This document shows positions 39,752-55,187 of a DNA stretch of 64,000 nucleotides, one piece after another (the stretch's first letter is position 1; the number at the start of each line of letters is the position of its first letter). The position numbers and the translations under genes were made by a program. Source of the stretch: Parietaria judaica (lineage: Eukaryota > Streptophyta > Magnoliopsida > Rosales > Urticaceae); assembly GCA_954871525.1 (NCBI GenBank), contig OX940869.1:11803001-11867000 (forward strand), in the 5' to 3' direction. The notes below the pieces were generated by a model. The model saw nothing but the letters and a program-made list of their open reading frames with translations, was not told where the DNA came from and did no database searches.

Positions 39752-40180
39752 ATTAATTCTGTAAACATGGAAGTGTAAATTTCTGGGTTTTTTCTTCGTA
39801 AGGAATATTAATATCGCTGCTTTTTGGACTCCGAAGTGAAAGAGTTGACCATGAACGTGAGTCTTCTCTCTTTACCAGCTTATAGAGAAGAGAAGTGAAG
39901 GAATATTGATTGCTATGTTTATGTGGTAGCCATGCATTATTGCAATCAGCCAAATGAATTTCTAATTTGTGGTCCCTTTGAAGAAAAAGTATGTCACATT
40001 AGTATATTTCAGTTACTTTTATTACTTTGGAGGCTCCATAAAGAGGACTAAAAGAAGAAAAACCAATAAAGAACTCTACGATATAGAATTCAATGGTGAG
40101 GATTGAGGATAAAGGAAAGATAGTAATAATAATTTTTCCCGGAATGTAGGGAGATCGGTTTTCTAGGGGTTTTCCGGGAG
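39752..40180 (-). promoter_or_regulatory. Upstream region of gene 2, copy A of a duplicated promoter
   Basis: This region, together with the first codons of gene 2, is repeated at 40328-40868. Shared words include GAAAGAGTTGACCATGAA / GAAAGAGCTGACCATGAA, TCTCTTTACCAGCT, TTTATTACTTTGGAGGCT and GGTTTTCTAGGG, in the same order. The copies differ by many small changes. It should contain the working promoter, although I cannot mark a TATA box. Confidence 0.65.
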
Positions 40181-40264
40181 GCTCGGTTGGAGCAAGTTAT
40201 AAGACGATTTAATTTCCGAAGTCATGTTCCTTTATGATTTACTCACAAAGACGAAATACCGCAA

Positions 40265-40267
<3 letters not shown>

Positions 40268-40307
<40 letters not shown>
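40268..40307. repeat. (TA)n microsatellite
   Basis: About 20 perfect TA units, placed between the two promoter copies, where the second copy loses similarity to the gene 2 coding sequence. Confidence 0.95.
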
Positions 40308-40309
<2 letters not shown>

Positions 40310-40327
40310 TCCTTCTAAAACGCTTTG

Positions 40328-40868
40328 TCGGAGTTCCATATTCGATCCGGCAAATCTGGAAGTGGGAAATTGCCGGGTTTTTTCTTCATGATAAGTTGTA
40401 AAGAATCTCAGTATTATTTTTCATACTAGTCAAAAGTTGAAAGAGCTGACCATGAAAGTGTCTTCGTCTCTTTACCAGCTCATAGGGAGGGCCTTCACTA
40501 TAATAAAGAGAATAGTAATCGCCATATTCATGTAAAAAAGAAGAATAAAATGGGCCATGGTTTTAGAATATTGGAATAAAAAGATTAGCCATTATTGGAA
40601 AGAATAATCTTGATCAGACAAATTAAATCTCTTTGTGGTCCCTTGGAAGAAAAAGCATGGCAAGTTAGTGCTTAGAAGTTCAATCACTAATCTTTATTAC
40701 TTTGGAGGCTTTACAAAGAGGACTAAAAAAAGAAAAACCAATCAAAACGACAACAACTTTACTAAAGCGAATTTAATGGTGAGGAATGGGGAAAGAAAAA
40801 GGAAAGATACTGATAATTTTTTTTTCTGGGCCGGAGATTAGGTAGTCCGGTTTTCTAGGGTTTTTATG
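40328..40868 (-). repeat. Copy B of the gene 2 promoter, ending in a start-codon stub
   Basis: Same sequence order as 39740-40180. At 40339-40329 the minus strand reads ATGGAACTCCG, identical to the first 11 bases of the gene 2 coding sequence, and then diverges into the (TA)n tract. It looks like the 5' remnant of a lost tandem receptor kinase, or a local promoter duplication. No coding frame follows. Confidence 0.8.
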
Positions 40869-41629
40869 TCATTGGACGGAGATACAACTTATTGATTGAT
40901 TAGCAAAAGCTAGTTTTTTTTTATTATTATTATTATCATAAAAGTTCCAGTTATTTTTTTTTTCTTTCTAAGTCACTTGCGAATGTCAAATATGTAGAAT
41001 CGGGTAGTCAATGTTATGGTGAAGGAATACCGTAGTATGAACAAAGCACGTGAGATTATGTGACTTAGAAAGGTTAAATGTTTGAAAAGATAAGCTTTGT
41101 TTGTATCGAGTTTAGTCGAATCTTTTATTAGATTTATTATTTGTTATCAAATGAAATTACTTATGATGATTTGTAATTCGGAAGACAAAAGTCACAAAAT
41201 TTGATATGTTTTGTTGTACTTTTTTCTTTATACGACACTCAATTCATACTTCAGTTTAAGTTAATAAATAGGGTATATGCATTATATAAACTTAAAAACA
41301 GTTCTTGAATTATTAAAGTAAGATTTATAACATAATGTGTTATAAAATTAAATGGATTTTAATATTAAGATTTATAATATGTGCAAGAGCGTAGGATTCA
41401 TTAATGCATTGAGGAATAAAGAGATTTTTTCAATTTTAATTTCTGCATGTGATGTCATGCAAGTTCAATGCTTACTCCTAAAAGGTTTTTATTTTTACAA
41501 TTTCGAACTAGATAGAAAAGAAGTAGATAGAAAAGGGAATCAAAAAATAGTTTCAGGCACGACATCAAAAGACATCATAATCGCAGGTATACACACTGCA
41601 GCGACGATAAACTGAAACACTAAAAGCCG
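40869..41629. other. Spacer downstream of gene 3
   Basis: AT-rich, with an 87-codon plus-strand frame at 41352-41615 that shows no family signature and is probably chance. The part nearest 41630 should include the 3' untranslated region of gene 3. Confidence 0.45.
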
Positions 41630-45727
<4,098 letters not shown>

Positions 45728-45846
45728 GGCTGCGCAGACAAAAATGGCTTATTTTATTGGTTACGATTAGGAAGAAAGAAGATCGGAGAAAGCATTTCAA
45801 TTATAGCGTCATTTCACACTAGGCGGGCGGCTATACAAATTATTTA

Positions 45847-46308
45847 GGGTAAATTGCGGCAATAATGCACAACTTTTGGTCAACAGGGGTTTTAGGTCTC
45901 CAACCTTTCAAAGTGTTGGCAAAAATGCACAACGTACGTTGACCGTGAAATTCGTTGGTTCTTTTGTTTGACTTGTGTTGGTGTGGTATCATGTTATTGC
46001 CAAATGAATAGCTAACTGGACATGAGGTGCCAAGTGTAACATTAATTAACACAACATAAACTGCGGTATATACCGCAATTTACCCTATCAGGTTATGTTA
46101 ATTAATGTTACACTTGGCACCTCATGTCCAGTTGGCTATCCATTTAGCAATAACATGATACCACATTAACACAAGTTAACATCATTAACAAAAGGACCAA
46201 CGAATTTCATGGTCAACGTACATTGTGCATTTTTGCCAACACTTTAAAAAATTTGGGACCTAAAATCCCTGTTGACCAAAGGTTGTGCATTATTGCCGTT
46301 ATTTACCC
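45847..46308. mobile_element. Mutator-type foldback MITE, 462 bp
   Basis: Arms of over 200 bp start GGGTAAATTGCGGCAATAA and are flanked by a perfect 9-bp duplication AATTATTTA (45838-45846 and 46309-46317). Only about 35 bases separate the arms. Same family as 32914-33709 by end sequence. It lies about 120 bases upstream of the gene 3 start codon and may affect its promoter. Confidence 0.92.
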
Positions 46309-46317
46309 AATTATTTA

Positions 46318-47259
46318 TAAGAGATTATGTACATAATAATTAAGGCTCTGTCTCTACTTCTATATTATATTATATTATATTATATTATATTATATACCCA
46401 TAATATTCGACGATATGCTTCACAAGTTTCGGTTTATGTTTTGTTTTTTTTTTTACAAAAGAGTAAAATGTTAAGCTGTTTTATGGGTTTTTTTTTTTAT
46501 CGTAAAATGGAGCAACCGTTTTTTCTTTCAAAACACTATTGAGAACATTGAGGTATAGTATAATACCATCTAATTGAGCTTAACTTTATTCTCTTAGGCT
46601 CTTAGCATTTCGGTAATTGAACTTTGAAATCTTAGAAGTAATACTAATTATTTTTTTAGGAAAATTACTAATGATTTTTTTTAATCAAGGTTTTAGAGTC
46701 TCGAAATCGAAAACCACCCGATAATTTATTTTAACGAGTATACTGATATATATTGTTGGTATATAGATGAATTTTTGTAAGATTTTGAAAATTAGTGAAT
46801 TATTGTGCGATCAAATTTACTAGGATATCAAATGAAACTTTTGTAAAAACAATAGTATTTAAATATATTATTCATTATATATAATTATGTATGGTAAATT
46901 AAACTAAAATAAAAATGATTAGTTTTTGTATATATATTTAAGCTTCTCCTCCTAAAATTTTACAACGCCCAGTTAAGAAAGTATCAGTTATTAAAACATT
47001 GTTCACAAAGCCATATGATTAAAAGAGCATCTAAATTTAAATGCTAATATTATATCAACATCATGAATTGAATTTGATCTACTCATCTACCTGCTCACAA
47101 ATATTATACTTATTTTTTAATGCATATATAGTGATGAATATGATATGATGATCCCACGGCACGTCCTTGTAATCTTATAAGTATAGAGCTTAAAAATGAA
47201 ATTGATGCCTTTTCTATATTTTCTATGGTGTTTTTTAATATATGCAGGACCGGCCCAAT
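46318..47259. other. AT-rich spacer with (TATAT)n tract
   Basis: No gene. A pentanucleotide run TATAT at about 46361-46396; the rest is low-complexity AT-rich sequence. Confidence 0.5.
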
Positions 47260-49060
47260 CTTTTTCATAGCCTTGGGTGAAAGAAAAAATAAGGCCTTTT
47301 TAATTAAATTAAAAGAAAACCCACCAAATGCCCAAAAATCGCTTAAAGTTTAAGAAAAATGCCCATAGTTTCAAACAATTATTTTGTACCCATTAATATA
47401 CTTATTTGGACTATTTTAACCTTAAGACTAATTATATTTTCTAATTTTCGTTTTAATTATTTATTAATTATTTTAATTTCGAAATTTATTTCAAGCTATT
47501 ATTACGGTTGACAATTTCCATCACATTTATTACGTTTTCATTTAATAGATATTGAATTATTATTAATTTCAAATTCAAAATTTCAACCCGTTTCTCGTCA
47601 AAGCCAGTTCTCTCGTCGACTCATCACTGCTCGCCGTGCCGTCCCCCTCATCCTCATTGATCTCCGTCGCAATCCGCAGTCGCGCCTCGCCTCAGTAGCG
47701 CCCTTTCTCCACCGCGAAGATCATGGACCCTAAAGCGTCTTTGCCCTAAAGTTCGTTCGCCATCCCTCGGTCGTGAAGCTTCGGTCAAAAATTTGAATTT
47801 CAATTTCGTATGATATATGTATACACAAGATTCGTTTTGATTTACAGTTTACAATCGCCATTCATTTTGGTACAATCGCCATTCGTTTTGATTTACAGTT
47901 TATTTTGGTACTTTGATTTACAGTTTACAATCTGTAATTATAATTACCAAAATTTTGATCTATTTTGATTTACAGTTTATATTTTGCTTCTAATTCTGAT
48001 TCAAGTTTAGAAATTATAATTTTCATTCATGTTTAGGCCAATGTTAAGTTTAGAAACTTTGATATATAAATTTGTAACTTAAAATAGGTTTGGGCATGTT
48101 AAAGCCAATATTATCCGTAATTTCAGAAATCCGTAATTATAATTACCGAAATTTTGGTAATTTAAATTACGAACTTTCCGTAAATTCATCAGATAATTGA
48201 ATTTGAATTCGATTAAGTGTTTTGCATTAGAAAAGTGAATTTGATATCGATTAAGTTTTTTAGGTTGTGCTTAGTTTAAGATTTGTCATATACAATTATA
48301 TTGTTGATGGTTTCAATTACGATTTGCATAACAGTTCATGATTTCAAATTGGTATATACATTCTTAATTTTGGTAATGTTAATTTGTGTTTACAGTTCAT
48401 GAAATTTTGAGTTTTTAAATTCAATGTTAATTCGTAATTGTTATTACGAATTTAGGTTATTAAATCAACAAATCCTTCAATGGCGTCAACAAATCCTTGA
48501 ATCGTAATTTTAGTATACTATTATGAACACGTAACTTCAATTGCAATTACACATAGATTTACTATTATGAATTCGTAACTTCAATTACAATACACATATA
48601 GTGTTTTAATTTACTAAATTCTTAACTTTAATTACAATTACTATACATTGTAACTACGAATTGAATCTTAAATTACAGTGAATACAAAGATGGAATTTTC
48701 TATTATAAATTCGTAACTCAAATTACAGTTACGAATATACTGAATAACTTTTATAATTTAGAAACTTAAATGGCGACTAAATTTTGAAATCGTTTGAAAA
48801 GTCAACACTGATTTACCTATGTTTAAGGAAAGAATTATATATGATATAATTAATTCAAATAAATATTTGATTCTTAAGTCAATACGTAACCTATATTTAA
48901 GGAAACTGATTTATTTTGTTTTATTTAATTCGAATAATAAAGGATTTTTTGGTATTTAATTTTTTTTCACGTAAAAAAAAAGGAAGGGCAAATTGGTCTA
49001 CATTTTTATTAGTTAGTGGTTTTAACTACCAAAAATAGGTTTGGGCATTTTTTTGAAACC
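47260..49060. mobile_element. Possible degenerate Mutator-like element with captured GC-rich segment
   Basis: The left side carries TGCCCAAA, TGCCCATA and TACCCATT at 47329, 47360 and 47387, spacing like the motif triplets in the MITEs here. The right side (about 49025-49055) has TTTGGGCATTTT, consistent with a reverse copy. The interior has a GC-rich stretch at about 47585-47760 unlike its surroundings, then AT-rich DNA with many GTAATT/AATTAC words. I found no target duplication, so this is tentative. Confidence 0.35.
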
Positions 49061-49415
49061 TAGACTCAAAAAAGTGATTGGTTGTTTGTAGAATCGAACT
49101 TGGGCCATGGCATAACCATCTGATGTGTTATTTCTTATCTGTGAAAGTGAAAATTATAGTGAAAATATTTTATTTATAACGTTTATTGCACTTCAATATT
49201 AAATTCATTCCAATGTTCTAGCAAAAAATAAAAACTCTACTTGTTATGTTTGAAGCAATTTAATACTTGCTTCAAATGAGTAGTAATTTCATGTACTATT
49301 ATTTTCCAGCAAAAGTACCCGTCATGAAAACATCAGTGTCGTACAAAGTGACCGTCATGAAAACATCAAAACTAAAGAATCTATATTAAAGTGTCGTTGG
49401 ACATAGCATCAACTG

Positions 49416-49497
49416 GTCGATATGTCCGAGTGGTTAAGGAGACAGACTTGAAATCTGTTGGGCTTCGCCCGCGCAGGTTCGAACCCTGCTGTCGACG
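49416..49497 (+). tRNA. tRNA-Ser(UGA)
   Basis: An 82-nt class II tRNA. The acceptor stem GTCGATA pairs with TGTCGAC, with discriminator G at 49497. The anticodon stem ACAGA/TCTGT holds the loop CTTGAAA, giving anticodon TGA (reads UCA codons). The long variable arm GGGC-TTCG-type hairpin is typical of Ser tRNA. The T arm is GCAGG-TTCGAAC-CCTGC. A and B boxes are intact, and a T run (49508-49514) follows as RNA polymerase III terminator. Sequence type is nuclear, not plastid. CCA is not encoded. Open frames over it are shadows. Confidence 0.97.
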
Positions 49498-50479
49498 TTT
49501 ATTACCTTTTTTTGAATTCTTTTTTTGGACATGTTGGAATGGAATAAACTCTATTTGTCCTTCCATTGCCAGTTTTTAGACGAGAGGTATTCCGATTAAA
49601 TTTTTCTTGTTAATCATTATCGTTCGGTACTTTTTCATCGATAATATGTGAAAAACAGTCATTTTTCCATGAAGAAAAAAAAAAGTGCAATTTAACGATT
49701 ATCCATGAAAAACTTAGTCACTTTTCTATGATTTTTTTTAGTGCAATTTAAAGCATATGTACCAGCAACGACTAAAATCGCAATTATTTCATTGAATTTT
49801 TTTTTTTGTGGATTTTGAAGGATATTGAGTATTATTGTTATATATTGAGGAATCCTTTCAAATTTTTCGAAAATTATTCGTTATTTGTAGAGATTGTTTG
49901 AAATGTATAAGTTTGAATCAAAGTTGTCCATGCTCATAATAGTTTAGATCTTTGTTCTTTAACAATATGAATTTGATAAGTTAATATTCATGAAATAATT
50001 TATTCTATGATTGTGAATATAATTTTGTTTGTGTGATGATATTTTGTTTTTTAGATTCAGGTGCGTTTTGTGATTTTCTGAAGTGTTGTTTTATACCATT
50101 TAGCGGAATTTGGTGAATTTGAGCTAGTTTTTCATTTCTTTCATTTATAATTTTGATTTGGAAGATTGTATGTAATTGGTAATTGATGATTGATGAGTTT
50201 GACATATATTAATTTGTAATTTGAGGATTTGCCGAAGTGTTAGTTTATTGCGGCAAAAGTAATTTTTCAAAATTTGGTGAATCTGAATTAGTTTTTCAAT
50301 TTCTTAATATCATCTGAATTTGGCATGATGTATATAAATGTTAATACGTGAGTTCAATATAATTAATTTTGTAATTTGACGATTTCCGAAGTGTTGTTTT
50401 ATGCTGCAAAAGTATTTTTTCGGAATTTTGTGAATTTGAGCTAGTTTTTCAATTATTTTGATATCATTTGAATTTGGTA
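49498..50479. other. AT-rich spacer with degenerate tandem repeats
   Basis: No gene. From about 50040 a unit of roughly 170 bases recurs two to three times with divergence, marked by TTTGTGATTT/CCGAAGTGTT, GAATTTGGTGAATTTGAG and GAGCTAGTTTTTCA. The array is interrupted by the MITE at 50480 and resumes at 51459-51545. Confidence 0.5.
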
Positions 50480-51458
50480 GGTTTTATAAACTGCGGCTAA
50501 TATATCCAATGTTTGATCGGCTGCGGATTATGTACCCAATATTTATTTTCCACGGCTAATGTACCCAAAGTTGATTCCGTTAATTTTTTCGTGTTTTCCG
50601 TCAGCGGCTGAATCCTCCTCTATATGTACACTTTTCGTAATTTTGACATAACTTACTCATTTTTTGTCAAACTTTTATGCACAACCTACGGTTGGAAAGA
50701 TAAGAGATAGATCTACAACTTTGGTGTTTAAAGTTTTGTAAAAAAAGATTTAAATATTACGAAATTTCAATTACAACGTTAAACTGGACATTAGTTTAAT
50801 GCAAAATATTTGTTTCGAGCAAATTTTAATATACTTAATGACTTTTTATGATAAAACGTAAAACTACAAAGTTGCAGATAAATCTTTTATCATTTCAACA
50901 GTAGTTTTTTTTTTATAAATTTTGGACAAAAAATGAGTGAGTTATGCCAGAAATACGAAAGATTTTTTCACATCACATCTTTCATATTTTTTTCCATAAC
51001 TCACCTATTTTTTGTCCAAAATTTATAAATAAACTAACTTTGGAAAGATAAAAGAGGTATCTACAACTTTTTAGTTTTACGTTATATCATAAAAAGTCAT
51101 TAAGTATATTAAAATTTGCTCGAAACAAATATTTTGCATTAAACTAATGTCCAGTTTTACATTGTAATTGAATTTTCGTTTTTTTTTAACTTTTTTTTTT
51201 TACAAAACTTAAAACACCAAAGTTTTAGATCTATCTCTTATCTTTCTAACTGTAGGTCGTGCATAAAATTTGGACAAAAAATGAGTAAGTTATGTCAAAA
51301 ATACGAAAAGTATACATATAGAGTAGGAATCACTCGCTGACGGAAAACACGAAAAAATCTAACGGAATCAACTTTGGGTACATTGGCCGTCGAAAATAAA
51401 CATTGGGTCCATAATCTGCAGTCAATCAAACATTAGGTACATTAGCCGCAATTTACCC
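50480..51458. mobile_element. Long foldback Mutator-type MITE, about 979 bp
   Basis: Nearly the whole element is one inverted repeat centred near 50970; the ends carry CTGCGGCTAAT and ATTAGCCGCAATTTACCC. Motif triplet TATCCAAT, TACCCAAT, TACCCAAA at 50503, 50533 and 50562. Same family as 51725-52701. The left end has decayed (GTTTTATAAACTGCGG in place of GGGTAAACTGCGG), and no clean target duplication remains. Confidence 0.8.
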
Positions 51459-51715
51459 TAATATTCAATATGTGAGTTTGACATATTTTATTTTATAATT
51501 TATCTATTTTTTATTTTGGCAAAAGTATTTATTTTTTTATATTATCCTTTTACATGTATAGTATTATGAAATTTGAAGTATTTTTATGACTATAGAAAAA
51601 TTAAGTGTAAATGTGTATAAAATATTTTATAGGTATTCAATCGATAACCGGTTAATCCATCGATAATCGGTTAATCTATTGATAAGTATCGATAAGTTTC
51701 GATAATGGTAACCGA
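51459..51715. other. Short spacer with CGATAA words
   Basis: Includes the resumed tandem array and a CGATAACCGGTTAATC / CGATAATCGGTTAATC direct repeat near 51650. Similar CGATAAC words continue on the other side of the next MITE (52730-52790), showing the MITE split an older repeat. Confidence 0.45.
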
Positions 51716-51724
51716 TTATTTTAA

Positions 51725-52701
51725 GGGTCAACTGTGGCTAATGTACCCAATGTTTGTTCTTCTTCGGATTATGTACCCAATGTTTATTTTCGACGGCTAA
51801 TGTACCCAAACTTTATTCCGTTAGATTTTTTTCGTGTTTTCCGTCACTTGACCGCCAACAAGTGATTCCTCATCTATATGTACAGTTTTTGTATTTTTGG
51901 CATAACTCACTCATTTTTTCTCAAAATTTAATGAATAAACTACCGTTGGAAAGCTAAGAGATAGATCTACAACTTTGGTGTTTTAAGTTTTGTACGAAAT
52001 TTCAATTACAACGTAAAACTGGACATTAATTAGTGTAATGCAAAATATTTGTTTCGAGCAAATTTTAATATACTTAATGATTTTTTTTTATAAAACGTAA
52101 AATTAAAACGTTGGAGATAATTCTTTTATCTTTCCAACGGTATTTTATTTATAAATTTTGGACAAAAAATAAGTAAGTTATGCCAAAAATACGAAAGATT
52201 GTTTCACATCACACCTTTCATATTTTTGGCATAACTTACTCATTTTTGGTTAAAAATTTATAAATAAACTATCGTTGGAAAGATAAAAAATTTATCTACA
52301 ACTTTCTAGTTTTACGTATCATCATAAAAAGTCATTAAGTATATTAAAACTTGCTCGAAATAAATATTTTGCATTCAACTAATGTCCAGTTTTACGTTGT
52401 AATTGAAATTTCGTATTTTTTAAAACTTTTTTTACAAAACTTAAAACACCAAAGTTGTAGATCTATCTCTTAGCTTTCCAACGGTAGTTTATTCATTAAA
52501 TTTGGACAAAAAATGAGTGAGTTATGCCAAATATACAAAAAAAAAAGTGTACATATAGAGGACCACTCACTGACGGTCAAGTGACAGAAACACGAAAAAA
52601 TCTAACGGAATCAAGTTTGGGTACGTTAGCCGTCGAAAATAAACATTGGGTACATAATCCGAAGCCGATCAAACATTGGGTACATTAGCCGCAGTTTACC
52701 C
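51725..52701. mobile_element. Long foldback Mutator-type MITE, 977 bp
   Basis: Perfect 9-bp duplication TTATTTTAA (51716-51724 and 52702-52710). Ends GGGTCAACTGTGGCTAATG and, on the right complement, GGGTAAACTGCGGCTAATG. The arms run almost to the centre near 52215. TACCCAA occurs at 51744, 51774 and 51803, and the complement at matching spacing on the right. The small frame inside is not a gene. Confidence 0.93.
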
Positions 52702-52779
52702 TTATTTTAAAGGTTTTCCATCGATAACTAATTAATATGTCGATAACGGCAACCAATTTATTGGCAGAATCGATAACAT

Positions 52780-53178
52780 GAACCTTGGTTACAGAATCAA
52801 TGGTTATATAAATTAATAAAAATTTATTTAACGACCAGTATTATATTCATTATAAGAGTCGTAGTCTCCAGTGGGACTCATTCCTTAATACAACCACAAG
52901 AAACATAGATTTATCCCGATTCAGAAACGTAGAGTAAAATTTACACTATGATATTTAAGCATCGAGTAAGGTAGGGTGGTCTAAACATTATGCAGCGGAT
53001 GTCGTCATAAAAAAAAATCTTTCGCACACAGAGATCTCCAATAAAAAAATCTTCTCAATCCCGAAGCTTCGCACAAATATCAGCACTCACTCATGAACAC
53101 ATGAATTCAAGTAAAACACTAGGTTTTTATATCAATCATATCTAAAACACAGGTAAGCCCAAAATAAAGGTTATGATA
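52780..53178 (+). repeat. Direct repeat, left copy
   Basis: Shares with 54180-54535 the ordered words ATCAATGGT, ATAAGAGTCGTAG, GGTAGGGTGGTCTAAACATT, AACACTAGGTTTT and AGCCCAAAATAAAGGTTATG. The pair frames about 1.0 kb. It could be the LTR pair of a small, old non-autonomous retroelement, but TG...CA borders are not visible. Confidence 0.7.
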
Positions 53179-54179
53179 GTGTACGTCCACCTTAAAAGCG
53201 AAATAAGAACTAAAGAACGACAATATGTCTAATAACGACAAAAAAGCTAGCTAAAACTTTGTTGTATCACAAGATAAATGTATTTAAAAAAAAAAACTAA
53301 AACAATAAGTATGGCATGCAAAATCTTGGCAATGCGTAGGTACAATCTCGACCTTAAATTTGATATAAAAAAGTATAAATCAGACACATGAGTCAAATGT
53401 TACCTCTTTCGGAAGTCGAGCCTTGTGTGAGCGCCTATCGCAGCGCTCCAGAAACGTTAATGCAAGCTCTTCCGTGACTGCAGATAAAATTATTACATTG
53501 TTTTCCAAGAAAATAAAAACATTATTTCCCACACAATGGTCGCATAATTTATGTTCGTCGCTGCGAAGACTAAACAAGCACTGTGGGGATAACTTCTAGT
53601 ATGATTTAAAGCTTCAAAAATAAGGTTTAAAATAATTTTGGAAAAAAAAAAATCAGAATATTTATGCAAATCTAAAAATTCTAAATTTTTAACTTTTAAA
53701 CCAAAACTTTTCTCAAGCATACACGACAAACCACTCTAAACACTCAAAAAGATCAAACATATGTTATTTAAGAACACCAAACACATATTCAAGAACATCA
53801 TATGTACACATTAGACTTGTTTTCCCCAAAACAATTTTTCTATATAAAAATAATAATAATTTCACCGAACGTGAACCTATTAATGAAGACCGTGAATATG
53901 GAACTTCAAAATACGTAACACATATGCATATTGCATACAAATTTTACACGGTTAAACATCTAATAAACACAATAGCATCCAAATTATGAAGAAAAAATTA
54001 TAAAATATTGACCTAAAATATCCATCCAAGTTAAAAAGTAACAATTTTGGGACTTATACATTAGAATTTGACTATAAAAAACTCTCATCGGAAAATATGT
54101 AAGGATTAAATTGTGGATGATAAAAGTAACAAGAAATGCTACAACATATATAGTAGTATTTATTTATTCTACACGAGTC
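53179..54179. other. Sequence between the direct repeats
   Basis: AT-rich, no domain. Frames of 65 and 78 codons on the minus strand (53380-53729) have no family signature. Confidence 0.45.
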
Positions 54180-54535
54180 ACATTCGTTACAGCATCAATG
54201 GTATCATAAAGTAATAAGATCTTTTTTTCGACCTATATTATTTTTAATATAAGAGTCGTAGAACCGTATAGTAAAATTTACACCACGGTATTTAAGGATC
54301 GAAGGTAGGGTGGTCTAAACATTATGCAATGGATATCTTCATAAACAAGAAAAAGCTTCCCACACAGATATGTCCAATAAAACTCTTCTCAAGCTCGAAG
54401 ATTCGCACAACTACCAACAACAATTAGGCATTGAATCGGCACTCTCTCGGGAACACACGAATTCAAGAAAAACACTAGGTTTTAATTTCAATCAGATCTA
54501 AAACACAGTTAAAGCCCAAAATAAAGGTTATGAGT
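54180..54535 (+). repeat. Direct repeat, right copy
   Basis: Right partner of 52780-53178, with substitutions and small gaps and an extra insertion near 54410-54440. Divergence suggests an old event. Confidence 0.7.
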
Positions 54536-54626
54536 CGGTTTCACAAAACAATACCTTCTATGATACACACAAAAAAAAAAAAAAAAACTAATATGAAGAA
54601 AAACGACTGAAAATATATAATGGTAG

Positions 54627-54671
<45 letters not shown>

Positions 54672-55187
54672 AGTTTATAATGAGAGTTTTGCTTTGTGCA
54701 CTGCTCACAGTTAACCCATTCAATGATTTATTTGTATCCAATTTCTGACCAAAAATTATATAAATCAAAATAAAAAATAATTAAATACATATATATACTT
54801 AAGTTTTAGTGTTTATTTATTATATTAGCCAAATCAATAAAAAAAAAATTGAATAATCGGCATGGCCACCGTGGCGTCTTCGAAGGCCAGTCCGGGAATG
54901 TCGGCATCGGTGAGGAGCTCTCATATGCGAGTGATTTTTGTGATTATACCGATTAATGATCGTTTTTGTATTGTTGACATTTGATTTTTAATATAATGTT
55001 ATATGTTTGCATCAAGAACATAACATGAACATAAACAATTATACTCCTGCAAAAAAAAAAAAAAAAAAAAGACATAAACAATTATATATTATTATAAAAA
55101 TAAAATATCAACGTGATAAACATCAACGTCCTATTTTACAAAACAAAGAAAAACGAGCAACAAAAAATTAAAATATTTAGGACTCTA
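54536..55187. other. AT-rich spacer with (TA)n and A runs
   Basis: A TA run at 54631-54665 and a poly(A) tract at about 55050-55070. A short GC-richer piece at 54860-54920 reads LLTDADIPGLAFEDATVAM on the minus strand; I do not recognise it. Confidence 0.45.

Noticed and set aside
49381..49579. Short frames on both strands over the tRNA
   Set aside because: The sequence folds as an intact tRNA-Ser(UGA); the frames are incidental.
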